Source: an uncultured Desulfovibrio sp.
Lineage (GTDB): Bacteria > Desulfobacterota > Desulfovibrionia > Desulfovibrionales > Desulfovibrionaceae
DNA length: 23,087 nucleotides
NCBI RefSeq assembly: GCF_910584445.1
Contig: NZ_CAJUBO010000028.1
Coordinates: 1-23,087 of the forward strand
Direction of reading: 5' to 3'
Part shown: one piece after another, positions 7,377 through 13,125 of the stretch
Position numbering within the stretch: the first letter of the stretch is position 1
Layout: each line of letters begins with the position of its first letter
The notes under the pieces: model-generated
What the model saw: the letters and a program-made list of their open reading frames with translations, nothing else
The model's database searches: none
Told to the model about the DNA's origin: nothing
Position numbers and translations under genes: made by a program

Positions 7377-8015
7377 ATGACCACGGCCCTTACCTTCAAC
7401 GAGTCACCTTTTCCCCTGTCACTCACCAAAACGCCCTTTGGATTCGTGCTGTGGAACTTTCCAAAGACCTTGGTTTTAAGCGCGAAGATCAGGCTGCAAA
7501 AATCTACCGTGCCCATGTGGACGAATTCACGTCGGACATGGCGCAAGTGGTTGAAATCTCCGACAACGCCGATTCGGCGTTCCCTATAAAAAGTCTTCGG
7601 TTTACCCTTCGCGGATGCCACCTTCTCGCCATGTTCGCCCGTACGCCCGTAGCCAAGTCGTTCCGCCGCTGGGTTCTGGATGTGCTTGACAAGCTCGCGG
7701 AGCAGGAGCAGGCGCGGCTTGCCGAACCTGTCGGAAATCCTGACAGGTTGGCCTCGCCCGATAGCCTTTCCACCGCAGCCAGCCGGAAGCCTCTGCGGAT
7801 ACTGGTGCATGCCTGGGCGCAGATATCCGGCCACGGTGCTTGCGCGGCTGATCTGGGCTTCCAAGCTGGCGCAAGGCGCGGAGGAGGCGGCAATTGTGCG
7901 CAAAGAACTTGCCCTTTCCGGCATACCGCGCCCGCTCTACCCCGGAGAGCTTGGCGAGGACGCGGTGGAGGTCTTCCGCTTCGGAGACTTTGTAGGATGG
8001 ATAATCGAAGGCTGA
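7377..8015 (+). pseudogene. Phage BRO/Rha-type antirepressor, broken by two frame changes
   Basis: Three frames together give one recognisable phage regulatory protein. The ATG at 7377, with AGAGG ahead of it, opens MTTALTFNESPF in the first frame. The BRO-N-like core continues in a second frame from about 7424 (ALWIRAVELSKDLGF; later RGCHLLAMFARTPVAKSF and RRWVLDVLDKLAEQ). The C-terminal part (from about 7830) reads best in the first frame again (LARLIWASKLAQGAEEAAIV ... YPGELGEDAVEVFRF) to the TGA at 8013-8015. One apparent base loss and one compensating shift leave the total length a multiple of three. BRO/Rha proteins control lysogeny or antagonise repressors. Sequencing error is an alternative explanation. 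Confidence 0.6.
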
Positions 8016-8064
8016 AAATGTGTGTGTTTTGACACATGCGGACAAGAGAGCGCGAGAACTATAC

Positions 8065-8104
8065 AAAAAAACGTGCCAGAGCGGAAAATCTGCCCCGGCA
8101 CGTT
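8065..8104 (-). terminator. Minus-strand rho-independent terminator
   Basis: Arms AACGTGCC (8070-8077) and GGCACGTT (8097-8104) pair perfectly. On the minus strand the hairpin is followed by a run of T (plus-strand A tract 8065-8071). It could be a second terminator for the tRNA-Phe transcript or a relic of the prophage edge. Confidence 0.7.
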
Positions 8105-8234
8105 CTCATTTATCGTGAAAAAATTCTCATTTTGCGCGACAGCTCACAGCCATGGCATCGCGTCTTGTCGGTATTTCGCCTGTATGTCTCTGGACTTTCC
8201 CGGACTACATGAGACTACACGATTTCCCCAAAAG

Positions 8235-8273
8235 CAAAGCCCCGTAAGGCTTTCCGGCTCTTACGGGACTTTG
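8235..8273 (-). terminator. Terminator hairpin downstream of tRNA-Phe
   Basis: Inverted repeat of 14 bp with one mismatch (8235-8248 and 8260-8273) around an 11-base loop, 13 bases beyond the tRNA 3' end. On the minus strand CTTTTGGGG follows the stem. The position fits termination or 3' processing of the tRNA-Phe transcript. Confidence 0.65.
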
Positions 8274-8286
8274 TGAGATTTTTAGG

Positions 8287-8362
8287 TGGTGCCGAGGGAC
8301 AGAATTGAACTGCCGACACGGGGATTTTCAGTCCCCTGCTCTACCAACTGAGCTACCTCGGC
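8287..8362 (-). tRNA. tRNA-Phe (GAA)
   Basis: The complement folds as a complete 76-base tRNA. The acceptor arms are GCCGAGG and CCTCGGC, the D arm is GCTC...GAGC, and the anticodon stem GGGGA/TCCCC surrounds the loop CTGAAAA with anticodon GAA. The T arm with TTCAATT and an encoded CCA (8287-8289) complete it. It stands at the right edge of accessory island A, with its 3' end facing the island, as expected for a phage integration target. Confidence 0.97.
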
Positions 8363-8455
8363 CCGCGTGAAGGCATTCATATGCTCCTGACGCGGAATTG
8401 GCAAGCACTTTTTCGCCGCCCGGCGACGCGGCCGCCCGCCGGGGCGCGGCCGGCG

Positions 8456-8881
8456 CTATTCCTGCGTGAAGCGGTACAGGCGCACGGCCAGCGGCTGGGA
8501 GGTCTCGCTCTCCATGGCCGAGACCACATAGGCATAGTCCCTGCTCTTGCCGGCGGGCGGGCAGGGTCCGCGATAGTGGCGGGTCAGCGCGCCTTCGGGG
8601 ATGACGCCGCTGCCGTCCTCGACCCAGGTGCCGCCGCCAAAGAAGCGCTCTTCCTCGCCGTACTCGATGAGCCGCACATCGTAGAATTTCGTCCCCCTGG
8701 GCGCATACGCGACCGTGATCTCCGGCGAGAGGCGCGAACAGCGGTGCACTTCACGCACGTCCACACTGAGGGTCATCCCCTCGTCACGGTCGCCTTCCTC
8801 CCTGGCCGCGCAGGCCGCGAGGAGCAGCGCCGCGAACAGGAGCGGCAGCATCAGCGCCCGCGCGGGATACAGCAGTTCCAT
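8456..8881 (-). CDS. Small lipoprotein, possibly PEBP-like
   Basis: The 141-residue product starts with a hydrophobic signal (LMLPLLFAALLLAAC) whose LLAAC lipobox puts the lipidated Cys near residue 24, so it should be membrane-anchored in the envelope. The mature part contains SPEITVAYAPRGTKFYDVRL and later YRGPCPPAGKSRDYAYVV. These resemble the SPxLxWxxxPxGTKSFxL and YxGPCPPxGxHxY signatures of phosphatidylethanolamine-binding (YbhB/YbcL) proteins, though shorter and diverged. The ATG at 8881 was chosen because GGAGG lies 6 bases upstream; the ATG at 8893 would overlap that site. It is divergent from the aminotransferase gene. Lipoprotein call is firm; the PEBP relation is a memory-based suggestion. 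Confidence 0.8.
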   Translation of the reverse strand: MELLYPARALMLPLLFAALLLAACAAREEGDRDEGMTLSVDVREVHRCSRLSPEITVAYAPRGTKFYDVRLIEYGEEERFFGGGTWVEDGSGVIPEGALTRHYRGPCPPAGKSRDYAYVVSAMESETSQPLAVRLYRFTQE

Positions 8882-8934
8882 CTTTTCCTCCATGCCGCGC
8901 GGGGTCCCGAAGCGGGCAGCGCGGGGCGTGATGA

Positions 8935-8964
8935 TTGCATTCCAGTGTTCTTTGGGACTATACT
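8935..8964 (+). promoter_or_regulatory. Promoter of the aminotransferase-rhodanese operon
   Basis: TTGCAT (8935-8940) and TATACT (8959-8964) are 18 bases apart, about 38 bases before the start codon at 9002. This is a good sigma-70-type match. Confidence 0.6.
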
Positions 8965-9001
8965 GGTTTTTCGTATCAAAGACAATCATCCGGAGTTTCG
9001 C

Positions 9002-10225
9002 ATGTCCATTCTTGCAAAAAACGTCTCCGCCCACCTGGGCAACGCCTCCTGGATCCGCAGGATGTTCGAGTCCGGCACCCAGCTCAAGGCCAGGTACGGC
9101 GCGGAAAACGTCTATGATTTCAGCCTGGGCAATCCCGACCTGCCCGCGCCCCCGGCCGTGGGGGAGGGGCTTGCCGCCTTTGCCGCCAGGGCAGGGGAGC
9201 CGTTCGCCTTCGGCTACATGCCCAACGGCGGTTTTCCGTGGCTGCGGGAGCGGCTTGCCGCCCATCTTTCCGCCGAGCAGGGCGTGAAGCTCGGCATGGA
9301 GGACGTCATCCTCACCTGCGGCGCGGCCGGGGGGCTGAATGCCTTTCTGCGCGCCGTGCTCGACCCGGGCGAGCGCGTGCTCACCTTTGCCCCCTATTTT
9401 GTGGAATACGGCTTCTATGTGGCAAACCACGGCGGCGAACTGGCGCCGGTGCCCAGCCGGGCGGAAGATTTCGCGCCCGATCTCGCGGCCCTGGAACAGG
9501 CCATCGACGCAAAAACGCGTGTGGTGCTCATCAACTCGCCGCACAACCCCACGGGCGCCGTGTACAGCCGTTCCGACCTCACGGCCCTGGCGCGCCTTCT
9601 GGAAAACAAGAGCCAGCAATACGGGCGCCCCATCTGGCTCCTGGCGGACGAGCCGTACCGCTTTCTCGCCTATGACGGGGCCGAGGTGCCCTCGGTGCTG
9701 CCGCTCTATCCCTACGCCGTGGCCGTAAGCTCGCTTTCCAAGAACCTTTCCCTGCCCGGCGAACGCGTGGGCTATGCGGCGCTGGCGCCGCAGATGCCCG
9801 AAAAGGCCGAACTCATGGCCGCGCTCACCTTCACCAACCGCATCCTCGGTTTTGTCAATCCGCCGGTGATCGGCCAGCACCTCATGGCCGCGGCCCTCGG
9901 CAGCTCGGTGGACCGCTCCGTCTATGCTGCCCGGCGCGCGGCCATGGCCCGGGTGCTGACCGAAGCGGGCTATGAGTTCGTCATGCCGCGCGGCGCGTTC
10001 TATTTCTTCCCCAAGGCGCCGGGCGGCGACGATGTGGCCTTTGTCAACCGGCTCATGGAAGAACGCGTCCTGGCGGTGCCAGGCTCCGGCTTCGGCTGGC
10101 CCGGGCACTTCCGCCTGGCCTTCTGCGTGGACGAGAGCGTCATCCGCAACGCGGCGCCGGGCTTTGCCCGGGCCATGGCCGCCATGCGCGGCCAGGCGGA
10201 CGCCGCGAAGGGAGGACGGGCATGA
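9002..10225 (+). CDS. Class I/II pyridoxal-phosphate aminotransferase
   Basis: This 407-residue fold-type I PLP enzyme resembles aspartate aminotransferases. YDFSLGNPDLPAPP opens the substrate domain and NSPHNPTGAVYS (about 178-190) holds the conserved Asn. LLADEPYRFLAYDG (about 214-227) carries the PLP-nitrogen Asp and the Tyr. SSLSKNLSLPGERVGY (about 241-256) holds the Schiff-base Lys, and FRLAFC (about 370-375) the carboxylate-binding Arg. It transfers an amino group between an amino acid and a 2-oxoacid in the cytosol; the exact substrate cannot be read from sequence. The ATG at 9002 follows a GGAG site and lies downstream of a good promoter; the frame opens at 8381 without coding support. 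Its stop overlaps the rhodanese start (ATGA), implying coupled translation. Confidence 0.93.
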   Translation: MSILAKNVSAHLGNASWIRRMFESGTQLKARYGAENVYDFSLGNPDLPAPPAVGEGLAAFAARAGEPFAFGYMPNGGFPWLRERLAAHLSAEQGVKLGMEDVILTCGAAGGLNAFLRAVLDPGERVLTFAPYFVEYGFYVANHGGELAPVPSRAEDFAPDLAALEQAIDAKTRVVLINSPHNPTGAVYSRSDLTALARLLENKSQQYGRPIWLLADEPYRFLAYDGAEVPSVLPLYPYAVAVSSLSKNLSLPGERVGYAALAPQMPEKAELMAALTFTNRILGFVNPPVIGQHLMAAALGSSVDRSVYAARRAAMARVLTEAGYEFVMPRGAFYFFPKAPGGDDVAFVNRLMEERVLAVPGSGFGWPGHFRLAFCVDESVIRNAAPGFARAMAAMRGQADAAKGGRA

Positions 10226-10674
10226 ACAGCTTCCACTCCTGCGCGCGTCTGGTCCTGTTTCTGGTTCCCCTTTTTCTTGCCCTGACGCTCATCGTCCCGT
10301 CCGGTTCCGCCCGGGCGGGGGACACCGCCGGGGCGGGCGCCGCCCTGCCCGAGGCCGGCAATATCAGCGTGCGGGACGCGGCGGCCCTGCTGCAAAAAGC
10401 CCCCGCCGGTCTCATTATTCTGGATGTGCGAACGCCCCGGGAGTTCCGCGAGGGGCATCTTGCCGGGGCGCGCAACGTGGACTTTTTCGGCGGCCGGTTT
10501 GAAATGGAAACGGCGGACCTGCCCAGGGACGCCACCCTGCTCATCTATTGCCGCAGCGGCAAGCGCTCGGCGGCCGCCGCCGAGAGCCTGGGCGAAGCGG
10601 GCATGAAGCGCATCCTGCACATGCATCAGGGCATCGAGGGCTGGAAGGACGCTGGCCTGCCGCTGGTGCACTGA
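10222..10674 (+). CDS. Exported rhodanese-like sulfurtransferase
   Basis: The 150-residue protein begins with a cleavable-looking signal peptide (hydrophobic 9-26, likely cut after SARA near residue 32). A single rhodanese domain follows: LIILDVRTPREFREGHLAGA and the active loop CRSGKRS at 110-116, with Cys110 as persulfide carrier. It ends GIEGWKDAGLPLV as usual. It should act in the periplasm, moving sulfane sulfur or serving as a redox-linked sulfur carrier; the partner is unknown. It overlaps the aminotransferase stop by four bases, so the two are one operon, although a cytosolic transaminase and a periplasmic rhodanese have no obvious joint pathway. Island B begins immediately downstream. 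Confidence 0.92.
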   Translation: MNSFHSCARLVLFLVPLFLALTLIVPSGSARAGDTAGAGAALPEAGNISVRDAAALLQKAPAGLIILDVRTPREFREGHLAGARNVDFFGGRFEMETADLPRDATLLIYCRSGKRSAAAAESLGEAGMKRILHMHQGIEGWKDAGLPLVH

Positions 10675-10695
10675 AGTAAACTAAGGCTTATTTGT

Positions 10696-11064
10696 CTATA
10701 AAATTGACCACGGATGAAGTTTTATTGGATTATATTGGTAATCACGTATAATCTTTCTACACATTCTGCTAGCCTGTTGTGCAAGAACTATAATTTCTGC
10801 GTCGCAGTTATCAGAAATTACATTGGATAACGCCCCTACCTCAATGCCTTCTATATATTTGGGTAAGTTTTTGACATAGGCATCATCAACCATGATTGCT
10901 TTGGGGACAATATTACATCGGATAAACAGCGGATAATGTTTTCTGAATATTTCGCCGCAGCCATAAAAAATAACATCTTTATCTGCAAGACTCTCCAATT
11001 GTTTAGTTGTCTCAATTTTTTGAACTTTGTTAAAATATGTATCTATAAATCTTTTTAATTCCAT
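10696..11064 (-). CDS. Short Rossmann-like protein, possibly truncated
   Basis: The 122-residue product has an N-terminal helix and then DVIFYGCGEIFRKHYPLF, a nucleotide-binding-like beta-turn-helix. AIMVDDAYVKN and IEGIEVGALSNVI follow, then a final beta strand AEIIVLAQQASRM. This resembles the small Rossmann domain found at the start of FkbM-type methyltransferases or sugar-modifying enzymes, without the catalytic half. The ATG at 11064 gives the cleaner N-terminus; an ATG at 11106 in the same frame is possible. It follows the radical SAM gene closely on the same strand (67 bases, or 25 with the longer start), so they probably form an operon. Very AT-rich compared with the flanks. Function unknown. 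Confidence 0.7.
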   Translation of the reverse strand: MELKRFIDTYFNKVQKIETTKQLESLADKDVIFYGCGEIFRKHYPLFIRCNIVPKAIMVDDAYVKNLPKYIEGIEVGALSNVISDNCDAEIIVLAQQASRMCRKIIRDYQYNPIKLHPWSIL

Positions 11065-11130
11065 AGGGTTCTCTTTAAAAATTCTGCTATGTATTGCGTA
11101 ATCCATAATTTCGTCAGAAGCTAAACGCCT

Positions 11131-12510
11131 TCACTCCATTAATAAACTTCTTCGCCACCATTCATTAGCAGGCATGGGATTTAATACTACATTTGGAGCT
11201 AAATTACGGATTGGTGCACCTGGAAAAATTTTTAGACGCGTTACGTTAAAAGCATTACGTAGAGGATCAATAGGATCAAATGGTAACTGCTTGATAAACT
11301 CAAGTGTCTGCATAAACTCATCATCCTGTTCATAGCAGTTGCCTTGTATGAATTGTATCTTCGACGTAACGAATGTATTAAATAGTAACCATATAAAGTC
11401 TCTATATATACTATTCCTTCCACTCCTCCGGTAATATTTTTTAGCGAATAATTCAGAGCCAGTCTGAATACCAACTGCCGTTGAATCCAAACCACTGTCC
11501 AGAATAAGTTGATAGAGCTTGGGGTCCGAAAGTGTTTTTTCGTAGTTCAAGTACATGTTAAAAGGTAAATTAATTCTTTTACGATATTCCTGGAAAAAAT
11601 AGTATGCTTCATCTTTGGTAAGCGGAAAACATTCATCAACGAAGTTAATATAACCAAATCGCGAGAGATCAATACCTTGCAATTCATTCAATACATCATC
11701 AAGATTCCTTTTTCTACATTTATATGAACGAGATGAACTTGCATCATAAATTGAACTCCAATAACCTCCAGAACAATACGTACACTTTCCAGTACATCCT
11801 CTACTTATAAAAGTACTGTAAGATCCCGTAACAGATTGTTCAACATAAGCCATTCCTCGCGGGTCACAATTACGATAGAGGAAATCATTGTCAATATAAG
11901 AAAAATAGGCGTCTCCATGGGCTGCTACAGGGTACGAACTTATATCCTTAATTTGAGGCCGAAGTGGATTGCACAAAATTTTACCATCAAAGATTGAACA
12001 TATATTAGGGTAATTTTGCCAGCTAGACTCAGAATCGACAGCGTTTGCCAAATCCAGCAAAGCTTCCTCACCGTCTCCCCTGATAACTGCATCAAATCCA
12101 AAGTTGAGAAAACCTTCTGGATTAAATGTTGGCCCATACCCCCCAGCCACAAGTAATGCATCAGGAGAAGCAATTCTCAAGGACGGAACAATCTTTTTGG
12201 CGAAATCTTCTAGCGGTGAGCGTGTACTCATTCCGATTATATTAGGAGATAATTCCTCGATCCGCCTCTTTAAAAGATTGAGTTCTTTCTCGCTCCAGAT
12301 TTTTGTGTCATACTCAACGCCAACGATCTTGCGATCGTGCATAATTTGGTATCCTACATGGTTTTCGAGAGGTTCCTCACGTAATTCCCATCTCATATCC
12401 TTAAATAGAATATTATGAACAACATGTCCTTTAGAACGAAGCCACGATGCAAGCAGTCTGGTTCCCAGATAATTCACTTCATAGAGGCTGATTAATACAA
12501 TTTTTGCCAT
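11131..12510 (-). CDS. B12-binding-like radical SAM protein
   Basis: The 459-residue protein has an N-terminal cobalamin-binding-like Rossmann domain (about 1-170; VNYLGTRLLASWLRSKGHVV, VAGGYGPTFNPEGFL, IRGDGEEALLDL) but no DxHxxG motif, so it may not bind B12 base-off. The radical SAM domain follows, with the 4Fe-4S ligands Cys239, Cys243 and Cys246 in SRGCTGKCTYCSGGYW and downstream strands such as YINFVDECF and VGIQTGSE. These enzymes cleave S-adenosylmethionine for methylation or difficult C-C and C-S chemistry; the substrate here is unknown. AAGGAG lies 13 bases upstream of the ATG. The gene is AT-rich and foreign-looking, runs against flgE and the rhodanese gene, and is followed by the short Rossmann-like gene. 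Confidence 0.9.
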   Translation of the reverse strand: MAKIVLISLYEVNYLGTRLLASWLRSKGHVVHNILFKDMRWELREEPLENHVGYQIMHDRKIVGVEYDTKIWSEKELNLLKRRIEELSPNIIGMSTRSPLEDFAKKIVPSLRIASPDALLVAGGYGPTFNPEGFLNFGFDAVIRGDGEEALLDLANAVDSESSWQNYPNICSIFDGKILCNPLRPQIKDISSYPVAAHGDAYFSYIDNDFLYRNCDPRGMAYVEQSVTGSYSTFISRGCTGKCTYCSGGYWSSIYDASSSRSYKCRKRNLDDVLNELQGIDLSRFGYINFVDECFPLTKDEAYYFFQEYRKRINLPFNMYLNYEKTLSDPKLYQLILDSGLDSTAVGIQTGSELFAKKYYRRSGRNSIYRDFIWLLFNTFVTSKIQFIQGNCYEQDDEFMQTLEFIKQLPFDPIDPLRNAFNVTRLKIFPGAPIRNLAPNVVLNPMPANEWWRRSLLME

Positions 12511-12584
12511 TTTTACCTAATTCTCCTTCTTTTCCATGGATCAAAATAAGATCCACTATTGAACGCTCCACAGGATAAATACGT

Positions 12585-13010
12585 TCTAGTCCCTGCTGAA
12601 GCGGGATGAAGTCATTCACCATCAATCCGGAATGTGTCATCCACTTCCTGTTGCTCAATGTATTGTTTGATAATCTCATCGGTCACATTGCCACTGCTGC
12701 AACAAAAATAGCCGCGTCCCACATATGGCCTCCAAAATACTGGCGGTGCAACAATGGAGATGAGATGCTCGGGAGCTATATGCCATTTGAGTATCTCTTC
12801 TTGATGTTTCCCACAAATGTCGCATATCAGCGAGCTGATCCTTTGGGCAATGTCACCTGACAAAATCTTTTTTCGGTACTTGGTTATCCAGACCAGGTGC
12901 AGGTGAATTGAAAAAATACTGTGGGAGCCTTTACGATAATTGCCCCTACCCATAGACTACAAAAAAAACGCTAAAGCCGCCACCCAAAGGTGGGGTGGTG
13001 GTGGGGAGGG
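12585..13010 (-). mobile_element. IS200-type insertion sequence remnant
   Basis: The element contains the degraded tnpA (12612-12953). A small hairpin follows it at 12591-12605 (CCC/GGG-based, with a bulge). A second hairpin, CCACC/GGTGG with T-rich sequence after it on the minus strand, lies upstream of tnpA at about 12960-13000. IS200/IS605 elements have no terminal inverted repeats but carry subterminal hairpins, and a hairpin before tnpA that limits read-through, so the layout fits. Exact ends could not be set. Confidence 0.6.
12612..12953 (-). pseudogene. tnpA: Degraded IS200-type transposase (TnpA)
   Basis: The 113-codon frame keeps the family start (YRKGSHSIFSIHLHLVWITK, YRKKIL) and end (RGYFCCSSGNVTDEIIKQYI), including the Tyr in KQYIEQQ that corresponds to the catalytic nucleophile. 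Between them about 35-40 residues usually present are missing. The HUH metal motif is damaged too: CAT CTC ATC is read where CAT NNN CAT is expected, the second CAT being one base out of frame. A full TnpA has about 140-150 residues. It is therefore unlikely to be active. It lies at the right edge of island B. Confidence 0.8.
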
Positions 13011-13049
13011 GACCCATCCCTAGAGTGGGCTAATGACCGGTCTCGGCAC

Positions 13050-13065
13050 TGGCACGAATACTGCT
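13050..13065 (+). promoter_or_regulatory. Sigma-54-type promoter of flgE
   Basis: TGGCACGAATACTGCT has GG at 13051-13052 and GC at 13063-13064, exactly 10 bases apart as in the -24/-12 consensus TGGCACG-N4-TTGC, with one mismatch. Flagellar hook genes are commonly RpoN-dependent. The start should fall near 13076, just within the following hairpin. No enhancer site was identified. Confidence 0.7.
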
Positions 13066-13073
13066 TTCCTGAA

Positions 13074-13111
13074 GGCGGTGGGGAAGAATTTTCCCCATCG
13101 CCGCTTTTTTT
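13074..13111 (+). terminator. Terminator-shaped hairpin ahead of flgE
   Basis: Arms GGCGGTGGGGAA (13074-13085) and TTCCCCATCGCC (13091-13102) pair over 12 bp with one G-T, around a 5-base loop, and are followed by GC and seven T (13105-13111). It is a textbook rho-independent terminator for plus-strand transcription, placed between the sigma-54-like promoter and the flgE ribosome-binding site. It may end transcripts arriving from upstream, or act as a 5' leader structure of flgE mRNA. Confidence 0.7.
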
Positions 13112-13125
13112 CCGGAGGCAGCAGC

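Larger units (their letters stand above)
4020..8286. other. Accessory island A: decayed prophage with defence-type genes between lepA and tRNA-Phe
   Basis: The segment lies between the housekeeping gene lepA and the 3' end of tRNA-Phe, a usual integrase target. It holds an FRG gene, small phage-like ORFs, a phage tail-protein remnant, a stand-alone HsdR_N-type protein, a tRNA-like element and a broken phage antirepressor. Base composition shifts abruptly, with clear AT-richness at about 4250-4990. No integrase and no second copy of the tRNA 3' end was found within the window, so the exact borders and the integration route are inferred. Confidence 0.65.
10675..13020. mobile_element. Accessory island B: AT-rich insert between the rhodanese gene and flgE
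   Basis: Base composition drops sharply right after the rhodanese stop and recovers just before the flgE promoter. All genes inside lie on the minus strand, opposite to the neighbours: a short Rossmann-like protein, a radical SAM enzyme and an IS200-type remnant at the right edge. This is the pattern of a horizontally acquired block. No target duplications or attachment sites were identified; the exact borders are estimates. Confidence 0.65.

Noticed and set aside
8022..8276. 84-codon frame before tRNA-Phe
   Set aside because: It runs through two terminator hairpins, has no ribosome-binding site and no recognisable similarity.
8456..10108. 550-codon minus-strand frame covering the aminotransferase
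   Set aside because: Only its last 141 codons (the lipoprotein) have a signal peptide and ribosome-binding site; the rest mirrors the aminotransferase gene.
12479..12679. 66-codon minus-strand frame at the IS200 and radical SAM junction
   Set aside because: It overlaps the tnpA end and the radical SAM start in another frame and has no ribosome-binding site.
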